A DNA stretch of 64,000 nucleotides, from contig NZ_CP147012.1 of NCBI RefSeq assembly GCF_037126285.1, positions 1,116,001 through 1,180,000 of the forward strand, read 5' to 3'. This DNA comes from Bernardetia sp. MNP-M8. GTDB taxonomy: Bacteria > Bacteroidota > Bacteroidia > Cytophagales > Bernardetiaceae. The notes under the pieces were generated by a model. That model made no database searches. It saw only the letters and a list, made by a program, of their open reading frames with translations, and was not told the origin of the DNA. Positions 1 through 8,661 of this stretch are shown here, piece by piece (the first letter of the stretch is position 1; every line of letters begins with the position of its first letter). The translations under genes were made by a program, and so were the position numbers.

Positions 1-173
1 ATGTGAGGGTTGAGAAGAGTAGGGGAAAGTGTTTGTTGTATAAGTCCTATTTGAAGAGCAATACCTTCTAATCTTCCTAAAGAGCCAATAGGTTTTGTTT
101 TTTGATTGATTTTTCGCTGTAATTCTGGACGCAAACCCAAAGAAGGAGCAGCAATAGTAAAGGATAAAGACAT
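1..173 (-). CDS. cobT: Nicotinate-nucleotide--dimethylbenzimidazole phosphoribosyltransferase, N-terminal part (cut by window edge)
   Basis: The reverse strand opens with ATG at 173 and stays open to base 1, giving 57 residues. The stretch [19 protein letters not shown] matches the conserved N-terminal NKTKPPGSLGRLE motif of CobT, which transfers phosphoribose from nicotinate mononucleotide to dimethylbenzimidazole when the lower ligand of cobalamin is made. The catalytic C-terminal half lies outside the window, so activity cannot be judged. No other cobalamin gene is visible beside it. The family call rests on this N-terminal motif alone, but the motif is distinctive. Confidence 0.85.
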   Translation of the reverse strand, partial: MSLSFTIAAPSLGLRPELQRKINQKTKPIGSLGRLEGIALQIGLIQQTLSPTLLNPH

Positions 174-430
174 AGAATAAAAAGTTAATAAAAATGTTTT
201 TTTTTCAAAAATACAATACTTTATTTAATCCACAATAATAAAGACTATAAAAGAGTTGTATAATAAAAATGATTTTCTTTGTTTTGTCATAAAATACAAC
301 ATTTACTGTTGATTTAACACAACCTTTTCCTTCTGAATAGAGTATATTAAAAAACATTTGTTCATTGTTAGAGCTTTTTTTATATACTCAGAATCACTTT
401 TATTTTATTTTATTCAACCTTATCTTACTT

Positions 431-577
431 ATGCGTTCTATTTTTTTTCGTGCTTTTATTGCTTTCACTTTCTTAGCCTTTGCTGGTTTAGGTACTTCTT
501 GTCAACGTTCGGCTTGTTATGTTAAACCGAAAGCAGCTAAACAAAAGCGTGCACATTATAATAATCAGTATAAATAA
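431..577 (+). CDS. Small basic lipoprotein, function unknown
   Basis: A 48-residue protein. Residues 1-24 form a short basic N-terminus, a hydrophobic stretch (FIAFTFLAFAGL) and a lipobox-like LGTSC, so Cys24 is the likely lipidated residue. The mature part is only about 25 residues and rich in Lys, Arg, Tyr and Asn. An in-frame ATG at 365 would extend the protein, but it would place hydrophobic sequence ahead of a complete signal peptide, so the ATG at 431 is preferred. No family is recognised. It stands alone between cobT and an intergenic repeat cluster. Confidence 0.55.
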   Translation: MRSIFFRAFIAFTFLAFAGLGTSCQRSACYVKPKAAKQKRAHYNNQYK

Positions 578-727
578 TTATTATTTTCAAAGTTATTTAA
601 ACCCTAAAAAGCAGCAAAATTAATAGTAAATCTATATTTTATAGAATAGAAATAAAAGCTTTTAGGTCTAGGGCAATTCTACATAAATATCAGTAGATTT
701 GCCCTATTTTTTTACAGGTTATAACTA

Positions 728-865
728 AAGTTGTTTAAGAATACTCTTTTTCCTTAGCACTAGGTTTGCAAACCTAGTGCTAAGGAAAAAGAACATAGCC
801 TTTGTTGGTGTTTTAGCGTAGCAACACCAACAAATATACACTCAAAATCTATTCTTAAACAACTT
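728..865. repeat. Composite palindromic element with outer inverted repeat
   Basis: Outer arms of 16 bp (728-743 and 850-865; AAGTTGTTTAAGAATA and its complement) enclose a perfect 46-bp palindrome at 746-791, centred on TTTGCAAA, and a REP hairpin at 801-834. A near-identical inner palindrome (TTTCCTTAG...TAGGTTTG) recurs at 37063-37108, inside a different outer inverted repeat. It lies downstream of the small lipoprotein gene and downstream of the CapA-like gene on the other strand, so it may also act as a transcription barrier. The mobile-element interpretation is inference. Confidence 0.75.
801..834 (+). repeat. REP hairpin, long form
   Basis: A perfect 12-bp stem (801-812 with 823-834) surrounds the loop TTAGCGTAGC. 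The core, GTTGGTGTT...AGCGTAGC...AACACCAAC, is shared with the hairpins that flank the RAYT transposase gene at 31980-32528. Confidence 0.8.
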
Positions 866-900
866 CACTATTTACAAAAATAAAAAGCTATTTGATGCAC

Positions 901-2217
901 CTATTTCAAAATTGCTTTTCCGTTTTTATCTAAAAATAAATGCTTACTATCTACATTATACATTCGCAGTGCATTATCACTATCTTTTCTACTTTGATTG
1001 AGATAAGCTCTACCACTTTTTGAAATAAAATCAAGAGTATCTAAAGATAAAAAAGGCGAAAAAGGAACAGAATCATTTTGAGCTGGATAAATACGGTATT
1101 CATTCTTTGAAGCATCACGAACTCTTCCAAAATAGACCCAAGTAGGCAAATGAGCAATGTTTTTCAAAATAATTTTTGATATTTTTTGATTATTATTTTT
1201 TGGGTCTCTCTTTTGATTTTTTTCAGTTACTTTTTCCATTTCTAGCCAAACAATTGCGCCATTATGACGAAAACGCTTTCTTTGTCCAGAATAGAAGTTT
1301 CCCATTGAATAGGCTACAATTCCACTATCCAAAGTCGCATTGCCTTGAGTTTTATATTTTTTCAACGGCTGTAAAACATGTGGATGTCCTCCAATGATTA
1401 CATCTGCACCAAGTTCAATCGTTTTTTCAGTAATCATCTTTTGATATGAATTTGGCTCTGGCAAATATTCTGCGCCCCAGTGGTAATGAATCAAAACAAT
1501 TTCAGCTCCTTGTTTTCTTGCTTTCTGAATATCTTGTCCTACTTTTACAGTATCAATAAGCTGAAAAAGATGGCTTTCAGATTCACGAAGCGTGATATTC
1601 GAAAATTGTGTATAAGCCAAAATACTATATTTAATATCATTTTTTTCAAACACTTTTATTTCGTCTTGTGCTTCCTGTGTGCGATACGAACCCAGAACTC
1701 CTGTAAAATTTCGTTTGTCTAGTTCATCTAAAGTACGCAAAACACCATCTTTTCCTTGGTCGTAAGTATGGTTATTTACTGTTACGATAATGTCAAAACC
1801 TGCATCTTTGAGCGCATCAGCGTAGGCGTTTGGCGTATTGAATTGGGGATAAGATTTATAATTCTTTCCTTCTCCTGCTAAAACCGTTTCTAAATTTCCG
1901 ACCATTACATCAGCAGCTGATAGAAATGGCTTTACTCCTTCAAAAACAGGAACAAAATCATACGTATCATTTCCTTGAAAAACAGCTTGATATTGCGAGC
2001 CATGACACATCAAATCGCCAGTAAAAGCAAACGTAATTTTATTTGTATCTGGCTTTTCTGTAAAGTCTTTTATAGGCTCAAAGTTGGCAATTACCTTTAA
2101 TGAATCCTTTATTCTTTCACTATCTTCTGTACTTGCAGATGCTTCTTGTGCAGGCGAACACGATGAGAAATTTGATAGAATTGAAAAGGCTAAAATGTAT
2201 AGATAGATATGTTTCAT
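901..2217 (-). CDS. CapA-family (PGA_cap) metallophosphoesterase-like lipoprotein
   Basis: 438 residues. The N-terminus has a signal peptide ending in the lipobox-like FSSC (Cys about 20), so the protein is probably anchored in a membrane. From about residue 62 it carries the CapA/PGA_cap fold: FAFTGDLMCHG, GNLETVL, NNHTYDQGKDG, LIHYHWGAEY and GGHPHVLQP, which supply the Asp, Glu, Asn and His metal ligands of this calcineurin-like superfamily branch. CapA of Bacillus belongs to poly-gamma-glutamate capsule export, but no capB or capC is nearby, and many Bacteroidota homologues have unknown substrates. The length is normal for the family. A CCCTAAGG palindrome lies immediately upstream of the start. 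Confidence 0.88.
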   Translation of the reverse strand: MKHIYLYILAFSILSNFSSCSPAQEASASTEDSERIKDSLKVIANFEPIKDFTEKPDTNKITFAFTGDLMCHGSQYQAVFQGNDTYDFVPVFEGVKPFLSAADVMVGNLETVLAGEGKNYKSYPQFNTPNAYADALKDAGFDIIVTVNNHTYDQGKDGVLRTLDELDKRNFTGVLGSYRTQEAQDEIKVFEKNDIKYSILAYTQFSNITLRESESHLFQLIDTVKVGQDIQKARKQGAEIVLIHYHWGAEYLPEPNSYQKMITEKTIELGADVIIGGHPHVLQPLKKYKTQGNATLDSGIVAYSMGNFYSGQRKRFRHNGAIVWLEMEKVTEKNQKRDPKNNNQKISKIILKNIAHLPTWVYFGRVRDASKNEYRIYPAQNDSVPFSPFLSLDTLDFISKSGRAYLNQSRKDSDNALRMYNVDSKHLFLDKNGKAILK

Positions 2218-2248
2218 TGTTTTTTGTTTGGTTTTAAATGTTTGATTT

Positions 2249-2282
2249 AAACCCTAAGGGACTCTGAAGCCCCTTAGGGTTT
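2249..2282. repeat. CCCTAAG palindrome (family member 1)
   Basis: AACCCTAAGGG and CCCTTAGGGTT form an 11-bp stem around a short loop between two reverse-strand genes. Related palindromes lie at 8624-8656, 18178-18211, 38942-38971 and 42912-42950. The position, downstream of 2302-3306, suits a terminator-like role. Confidence 0.7.
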
Positions 2283-2301
2283 TCTATTCTAAGATTATTG
2301 C

Positions 2302-3306
2302 TTATTCCTTTACCATAAGTTCAGCATTATTAGCAAAAAGAACAAAATAAGGATTCAGAGATTGTGTTTTTTTCAAAACTACAAAAAATGGTTTGTCAAA
2401 ACGCATTTTTTTTGGCTTTGGTAATTCTTCTTCTAATGCTTCTGCTGTTACTTCAATTCTTGCTTCGCTTTTAATTTCTGCTCCTTTTTCATCTAAAATA
2501 AAAGCTGTTCTTTGCCAAGCTGTCGTAATTACATAATTATTTTCTGAAGTTTTGATTTTATTTCCTTCTATATTTGAATAATTCGTTTCAATATTAAAAT
2601 TAAATTTTGGAATAACTACTTCATCTTCATCTTGCAAATAATATTTCCAGTATTTACTTTCATTTTTTTGCTCTTTTTTTCCTAGTTTTCTATTTTGTTC
2701 TAACTCATTATTCATTTGAACAAAGTTTTTAAATTGCTTTTTGGTCTTGAATAAAATGATTTCGTGCTGCTGGTCTTTCGGCAAAAGTTTGATTACAAAT
2801 TCATCATCGTTCTTATAATAAAGAATATCTATTGTTTTATAAGCATTTTTTCCTCCTCCAAAACTACCAAAAGAAGCTACTTTTTTTCCTTTAAAAGTTA
2901 GTTCATTATGAAAATTTTTCAAATCAAACTCAAAAGGTAAAGATTTATCAAATTCTGCTTTTGCTTCTATTCTATCTCCTTCTACATTTACAGAAGAAGA
3001 ATATTCATCAGCATTCAATACATTTTTAAAAGAAGTCGAATTATGAACTAAAACCAAATCTTGTGAATTTTCTTTACTATTTATTTGCAAAGGAGATTTT
3101 ATAGCCTTTCTAACTTCATCCCACGTATACAAAAGTGTAACACAATAAACAGCGTTTTTATCTTTAGAAATTTTGTTTTCAAGAGTAGGTAAAAACTCTG
3201 TTTTTGGAAATTCAGATAGCTTTTTTACTTTCGGAAATTCTCTGTTATCATTGCATCCACAAAAAATCACAAAAATAAAAGAGAAAAGAATAAGATTTGA
3301 TTTCAT
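2302..3306 (-). CDS. Lipoprotein of unknown function
   Basis: 334 residues with a short signal peptide and the lipobox-like IFCGCN (Cys at about 18). The mature protein is rich in Lys and Glu and predicted to be mostly beta-strand. I recognise no catalytic motif or family. It sits downstream of the large TPR membrane protein gene on the same strand with about 50 bases between them, so the two may be co-transcribed. A surface or periplasmic location is inferred only from the lipobox. Confidence 0.7.
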   Translation of the reverse strand: MKSNLILFSFIFVIFCGCNDNREFPKVKKLSEFPKTEFLPTLENKISKDKNAVYCVTLLYTWDEVRKAIKSPLQINSKENSQDLVLVHNSTSFKNVLNADEYSSSVNVEGDRIEAKAEFDKSLPFEFDLKNFHNELTFKGKKVASFGSFGGGKNAYKTIDILYYKNDDEFVIKLLPKDQQHEIILFKTKKQFKNFVQMNNELEQNRKLGKKEQKNESKYWKYYLQDEDEVVIPKFNFNIETNYSNIEGNKIKTSENNYVITTAWQRTAFILDEKGAEIKSEARIEVTAEALEEELPKPKKMRFDKPFFVVLKKTQSLNPYFVLFANNAELMVKE

Positions 3307-3356
3307 AAATGATTTTTTCTAAAAAATGAAATTCATAATTCACCACTCACAATTCA

Positions 3357-6300
3357 TCATTCAATATTTCCCCCATTCATCCATTCTTCTACCTCTCGTT
3401 CTTTTTGCTTCTTGAGTGTGTCGTATTTTGGAGAAAACTCTTCATAGTATTTTGGCATATTCAACCTCAAAAATTCTTTTGAACGTTCGGCATAATTATC
3501 TAATCCTGCATCTAAAGCCTCCAAGGCATAAATTTCATTTGCTTTAGCTGAATAAGGAAAGGTTTCTACTACTTGAAAAGCAACTTTATAGGCTTTGTCT
3601 TTCAGATTATTTCGTTTGTAATATACAATTGCTTCTTCCAAAATTTCAAAATCAAAAGGAAGTCCTGCAATTGCTTTCTGCATTGCATTTCTAGAACGAG
3701 CAGTATCTCCTAATTGCTCAGCAAAAAGAGCTGTATAGAATTGTTTTTTAGCTTTTTGGTATGCACGAGTAGGTTTTAGATTATCCAAAATAGAAACAGA
3801 AGAAAGCAATTTATTATCCTTCCAAAGTAATTCTAAATCGATAAGTTGGAAACGTTCAAGCGTTCTGAATTCTAATTCTTCTGCGCTAAGTTGTGTAGCT
3901 GAATTTCGCCAAACTAATGCACTTTGTAAATCTCCTCGTTTTAAATCAAATTCTATTTTATCCAAAACTACTTCTAGTTTCAAGTTTTGATTTGTCATGG
4001 TTTGGAGCTTTTCAGCAAATTCTTTTGTGCCTTCTTCTCCTATCAAATATGGAATTTGGTAATGGAAATAACGTCTTTTTGCATCTTCATCTAAAGAATC
4101 AAAATTTATTTTTTGGTTAGCGTCAGCTTGTAGAGTCAAATACATTTCGTTTGCTGTTGCCTGAAAAGGATGTGTTGCTGTCGTATCCCAACCTCTCCAC
4201 ATTTGAAGAGCTTCTGTTTTGTCTTCTTGATAACGTACTTTTTCGGAAATTGCAATGGCTTCATACAAATTATTTAATCCTCTATTCATCAAATAGGCTT
4301 TATTAAAATACAAACTTGCTTCATCGTATTGTTTGTGTTCTAAAAACCAAAGTCCTAATAAATGTTTGTACTGTGAAGACGAATTTCCATAAGCCGTATC
4401 TAAATATTTTAGTGTAATAAAAGCATTATAAACATCTCCTAATTTGTATTGATTGACAGCCTTTACCAAAAGCATAAAAGGAACATGTTCTTGATTTGCT
4501 AAAACCTGCTCTCTATTTTTGATTAGTTCTACAATTGTGCTATCTATTTTTTGATTAGCTTGTTCGTCTGCTACTCGCTGATTGAGCAGTCCGTAGTGAT
4601 AAACATAGAGTAAATCTTCCGTCGTCCAAACTGAATCTTGAACTAGCTTTTCATTAAAATTAATATCTGTATTTGAGTTTAAATTAGCTTCTTTTTTATC
4701 TAAATCAAAGAAGCGTTTTTGATATAAAATTTTGTTTGAAAGTGCGCCTGTATTGTCTTGCGTTTTGATGCGTAATTCTAAAGAGTCTAAGGCTGTATAA
4801 TTGTCCGTCAGTGCATTTAATGTCCACCAGTTTGTTTCCAAAGTAGATTTTGCTTGCTCAGAATCAGCGTATTTTTTGACTTTCTCTAATTCTCTAGCCA
4901 AAGAATCATTGTTTTGTAAACCAAAACGCTCAATAGAACTAAAAATCAAATTATTTTTTAGTTGTGGACTTTCTGGAAACTCAGCCGAACCATTCAGAAG
5001 GGTATAATAAGATTGGTCTGCATTATTTGTTCTGAGCATTAAATCCGAAACTGCTGTATATGTATAAGGCGATGCTGTACGTTCGGATGCAATTCTTAAA
5101 AAAGAAAAGGCTTCTTGCCAATGATATTGACGCAATGCAATTCCTGCCATTCCCCAATATCCTTTATGATTTGTATAAATTTTCTGAAGAGCAGATTTAT
5201 AATTTATTTTCGCTAGTTGATAGGTATCTTCTACTTTTTTATCTCTCTCTTCAATTTCTTGTAATGTCAGATTGCTTGTAATTCCATTTCCTATTGCATT
5301 TTCATCTACTCCTTTTTTATTTAAAGCATCTGCTTCTGATAAGAAAACATCTCCAATTCCATTCAAATAACCTGCTTGTGCTTGATTGTAATGAATAAAA
5401 TTATGGCGATAAAATAAAAGGGTAATTACAATTCCAGCTACCAAAGCTGTATAACTCCAATCTACTTTACGAGGTTGCCATAAAAGAGGATAGGCTTGAA
5501 GGCTTTTTTCTAAAAGCTCACTAAAATTGATAAATATGTAAATGAAGAAAGCGAGCGCAAAACCGATATTTGAATAAATAATTATGTCTGAAAAAATATC
5601 AATTAAAGGGTCATTATTAGTAGAAATGGCATACATAATTGTCGAACAAGCAATCAAAGCCCAACCGATATACAAAAGCAAACCCACAGGACGAGCATCA
5701 AAAAACTTTTTATAATGCGCTTCTCTACCTACAAAACCCCAAATGCCTAGCACAGTCATAATGATAAAAATCACAAAAGGAGGAATATAAATAATTTCCC
5801 AAGTAATGCCATGAATACTGAAAAGATAAGAATAAACCATGTGTAGAAAAAATATTCCACTGACGATAGCAAAATGGGTCAAGGTACTATTTGAGCCATC
5901 TGCACCACGAGAAACTAGCCAATATAAAGCTCTAGGAATTTCGTGTCCATTAAAAATAATAAACAAAAATGTCAAAATAATAGGAACTACAATACCATAG
6001 TTTGCTAGAAAAAACACTGGATTACTGAGTGTGTTGAGTTGAGAATCCACAACAAACCCAATTCCGATAGCCAAAGCAGAAATAACTAAAAAGCGAACAA
6101 GCAGAGAACCTTTTGCAAAAAATTGAAACAAGAAAGTAACCACTCCAAAACTCAGAAGAACGACAATAAACCAAGTCTTTTCATTTCTAAAATCCATAAG
6201 TCCTTGAATGCCAGCTAATCCATCAATAGAACAATAACTCAAGAAAATAGCAAAAACAAAAAGCACAATTCCGTACCAATGAACACGCAAATAGGTTGCA

Positions 6301-6632
6301 GCAGTCAAAATTAAAACCCACGCAAAGGCAACACTAAAAGCAAAAAGGTTTGCAGCCGAATAGTTTAGCTGGAGAAAAGAAGTTGAAAAAGTCTTGTTAA
6401 GCAAATAACCATCTACTTCTGCAATAAATGGAAAAAAGATATGTTGAAAGCTATCAATTTGAAGAGGAACAGTAGTAAGTTCGCCATTGGAAGTCCATTC
6501 GAAAACGGCTTTTTCTCCCAACATAAAGGCATACAAATAAGCTCCCAAAGCAACAAAAAGCGCAAAAATAGAAAGTGTACACAAAATACGCTCTGCTAAA
6601 GACCATTTTCTCCAAAAAATTAGGTTTTTCAT
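3357..6632 (-). CDS. Large polytopic membrane protein with C-terminal TPR domain
   Basis: About 1091 residues from the ATG at 6632 (MKNLIFWRKW). An upstream in-frame ATG at 6674 adds 14 polar residues before the first membrane segment and is less likely. Roughly the first 420 residues contain ten or so hydrophobic segments. The rest is alpha-helical, with tetratricopeptide-like periodicity (for example the stretch beginning YKHLLGLWFLEHKQYDEASL). Membrane plus TPR proteins of this kind are common in Bacteroidota, but I cannot assign a pathway. The final residues, EWMNGGNIE, are polar. The gene is followed by a lipoprotein gene. Confidence 0.8.
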   Translation of the reverse strand: MKNLIFWRKWSLAERILCTLSIFALFVALGAYLYAFMLGEKAVFEWTSNGELTTVPLQIDSFQHIFFPFIAEVDGYLLNKTFSTSFLQLNYSAANLFAFSVAFAWVLILTAATYLRVHWYGIVLFVFAIFLSYCSIDGLAGIQGLMDFRNEKTWFIVVLLSFGVVTFLFQFFAKGSLLVRFLVISALAIGIGFVVDSQLNTLSNPVFFLANYGIVVPIILTFLFIIFNGHEIPRALYWLVSRGADGSNSTLTHFAIVSGIFFLHMVYSYLFSIHGITWEIIYIPPFVIFIIMTVLGIWGFVGREAHYKKFFDARPVGLLLYIGWALIACSTIMYAISTNNDPLIDIFSDIIIYSNIGFALAFFIYIFINFSELLEKSLQAYPLLWQPRKVDWSYTALVAGIVITLLFYRHNFIHYNQAQAGYLNGIGDVFLSEADALNKKGVDENAIGNGITSNLTLQEIEERDKKVEDTYQLAKINYKSALQKIYTNHKGYWGMAGIALRQYHWQEAFSFLRIASERTASPYTYTAVSDLMLRTNNADQSYYTLLNGSAEFPESPQLKNNLIFSSIERFGLQNNDSLARELEKVKKYADSEQAKSTLETNWWTLNALTDNYTALDSLELRIKTQDNTGALSNKILYQKRFFDLDKKEANLNSNTDINFNEKLVQDSVWTTEDLLYVYHYGLLNQRVADEQANQKIDSTIVELIKNREQVLANQEHVPFMLLVKAVNQYKLGDVYNAFITLKYLDTAYGNSSSQYKHLLGLWFLEHKQYDEASLYFNKAYLMNRGLNNLYEAIAISEKVRYQEDKTEALQMWRGWDTTATHPFQATANEMYLTLQADANQKINFDSLDEDAKRRYFHYQIPYLIGEEGTKEFAEKLQTMTNQNLKLEVVLDKIEFDLKRGDLQSALVWRNSATQLSAEELEFRTLERFQLIDLELLWKDNKLLSSVSILDNLKPTRAYQKAKKQFYTALFAEQLGDTARSRNAMQKAIAGLPFDFEILEEAIVYYKRNNLKDKAYKVAFQVVETFPYSAKANEIYALEALDAGLDNYAERSKEFLRLNMPKYYEEFSPKYDTLKKQKEREVEEWMNGGNIE

Positions 6633-6772
6633 AGGTTGATTATGACGTGGTTTTATATCTTTTGTCAAAGGCAAGCCTTTGACCTACGAAGTATTTTATC
6701 TTTATAAACGAATATTATTTTATAAATTGTGCTACAAATTTAGTCAATTTAATTTTTTAACTTGAATTAATC

Positions 6773-8494
6773 TTAACTTTTCGCCCAACTCTCAAACTCC
6801 TCAATAGAAAGCGTATTCAACGTTTTTTTCTTCAAAAGTCCTCCTTTTTGTGCTACTCTTACGCCCCATTGTGTATCTTTCAAACCTTCAATAGAATGTG
6901 CATCAGGACTAATACAGAGCCAAACATTTTTTTGCATCGCATAATCAATCCATTTCCAATCCAAATCTAGGCGATGAGGATTTGCATTTATTTCTATGGC
7001 TACATTATATTCTGCACAAGCATCAATTATTTTTTTGTGATCTATTGGATAACCTCCTCTTCTCAAAAGCAACCTTCCTGTTGGATGTCCTAAGATTTTT
7101 GTATATGGATTTTGAATAGCTTTTAATAGTCTTTCAGTTGCTTTTTCTTCGCTCATTCCCAAAACCGAATGCACAGAAGCAATCACAACTTCAAAACCTT
7201 TGAGCGTATTTTCATCATAATCCAAACTTCCATCATTCAAAATATCGGATTCTATTCCTTTAAAAATACGAAAAGGAGCTAGTTTTTTATTTAACTCTTC
7301 TATTTCTTGCCATTGCTGTTCTACTCTTTCTTTATTAAGTCCATTTGCATAAAAAGCAGATTGAGAATGGTCAGAAATTACTAAATACGAATGCCCCAAG
7401 GCTTGTGCAGCAAGAGCCATTTGTTCGATACTATTTTGTCCGTCGCTGTAAGTTGAATGATTATGAATTGTTCCCTTCAAATCTTGAAGTTGCAAAAGGT
7501 CGCTTTGATTATTTTCTGTTATCCATTTCCATTCACTATTATTATTTTCCAAAGTATTTAATCCGTTTCTTAGTGGATAAGGAATAAATTTTGAACCTAT
7601 TTTTTGATAAATTTCTTCTTCCGAATTTGCCTTTTGATAAGAAGCCGAAAGCAAAGAACTTTCCAAATGATTCGGATTATTTGAAGAATAATTTAGGTGA
7701 GATAGTGAAGACGATTCTCTCAATAGTTTTCCATAATAATTTTCTTTTTCTGTAAGATGAATTTCTAAATTCAAATCAATTTCATCAAAATTTCCTTTCC
7801 ATAAAAAAGGCGAACTATTTTTTGCATCAAAACTTATTCCATCTAAATTATTCAAAAATTGAAATACTTCTTTAGTCGTTTTTCCATCTTTCAAAATGCT
7901 TACAAAAGAAATTGTATCAATAACAGGTTCGTGTCTTGCCACTTGCCCTGCTGCACTTATTTTTTCTATGAAATCTTGTTTTTCTAAATTTTGAAGAATA
8001 TAATCTGAATATTTAAAAGCAATATTGATGCGCTGTTTTCCTTCTTGTTTTTCTAAAAATTCTATCTGATTCGCAATATTTTCGGCTGTCTTTTTTCCAA
8101 ACCCTTTTGTTTTTTCTAACGAACCATCTTTAGCAGCTTGGTATAAATCTTTTACTGTTTCAATTTCTAATTCTGTCCAAATAACACGAACTTTTTTTGC
8201 TCCCATTCCTTTTATATTGAGCATTTCGAAAACTCCTGCTGGCGTTTGGCTGGTCAGTTCATCTAACTCTTTAAAACTTCCATTTTCTAGAAGAGAAAGA
8301 ATTTTTTCACTCATATTCTGACTAAAACCTAAAGCAATAAGTTCTTTTTGAGATAATTCGGCAGCTACTTCATTTAGATTTTCCAAACGAGTAGCCGTTC
8401 CTGTATAAGAACGCACTTTAAAAGAATTTTCGTCGTGAAGTTCTAGTAAAGAACCTGTCAGTTTGAAGGCTTGAGCGAGTTGTTTGTTAGTCAT
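6773..8494 (-). CDS. PolX-family protein: helix-hairpin-helix, degenerate nucleotidyltransferase domain, PHP domain
   Basis: 573 residues, the normal PolX length. Residues about 1-150 resemble the PolX 8-kDa and HhH region (LNIKGMGAKKV, TKGFGKKTAENI). Residues about 170-300 correspond to the polymerase palm. The usual GS...R...DxD metal site is replaced by AGQVARHEPVIDTISF, so the second Asp is missing, although a third acidic position (EIDLNLEI) remains. Residues about 335-573 form a PHP phosphoesterase domain with intact motifs: HNHSTYSDG, SDHS, KGIESDIL, ASVHS, GHPTGRL, EINANP and SPDAHS. PolX proteins join gap-filling synthesis with 3'-5' exonuclease activity in base excision repair. Here only the PHP nuclease looks competent. 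Confidence 0.88.
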   Translation of the reverse strand: MTNKQLAQAFKLTGSLLELHDENSFKVRSYTGTATRLENLNEVAAELSQKELIALGFSQNMSEKILSLLENGSFKELDELTSQTPAGVFEMLNIKGMGAKKVRVIWTELEIETVKDLYQAAKDGSLEKTKGFGKKTAENIANQIEFLEKQEGKQRINIAFKYSDYILQNLEKQDFIEKISAAGQVARHEPVIDTISFVSILKDGKTTKEVFQFLNNLDGISFDAKNSSPFLWKGNFDEIDLNLEIHLTEKENYYGKLLRESSSLSHLNYSSNNPNHLESSLLSASYQKANSEEEIYQKIGSKFIPYPLRNGLNTLENNNSEWKWITENNQSDLLQLQDLKGTIHNHSTYSDGQNSIEQMALAAQALGHSYLVISDHSQSAFYANGLNKERVEQQWQEIEELNKKLAPFRIFKGIESDILNDGSLDYDENTLKGFEVVIASVHSVLGMSEEKATERLLKAIQNPYTKILGHPTGRLLLRRGGYPIDHKKIIDACAEYNVAIEINANPHRLDLDWKWIDYAMQKNVWLCISPDAHSIEGLKDTQWGVRVAQKGGLLKKKTLNTLSIEEFESWAKS

Positions 8495-8520
8495 TTTTTG
8501 GGTAGAGATTAATCAAAGTC

Positions 8521-8538
8521 GTCGGTGAGGACACCGAC
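8521..8538. repeat. REP hairpin, short form
   Basis: GTCGGTG and CACCGAC (8521-8527 and 8532-8538) with a 4-base loop, followed by AACGGC. It is the same stem as the long REP hairpins, but the AGCGTAGC loop is absent. Confidence 0.65.
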
Positions 8539-8623
8539 AACGGCTAAGAGGCAAATTTGAGTTTTCTGACACTTGAAAGTGTCTTGACAATAGTTTCTAC
8601 AAAGATACTAAAAACTATAATTT

Positions 8624-8656
8624 AAACCCTAAGGGTCTTGGAAGCCCTTAGGGTTT
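8624..8656. repeat. CCCTAAG palindrome (family member 2)
   Basis: AAACCCTAAGGG (8624-8635) pairs with CCCTTAGGGTTT (8645-8656). It lies just downstream of the stop codon of the large VIT/VWA gene on the reverse strand, a position suitable for a terminator. Confidence 0.7.
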
Positions 8657-8661
8657 GAAAG

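Noticed and set aside
365-430. Longer N-terminus of the small lipoprotein
   Set aside because: The start at 431 gives a complete signal peptide and lipobox, while the extension adds an unneeded hydrophobic segment.
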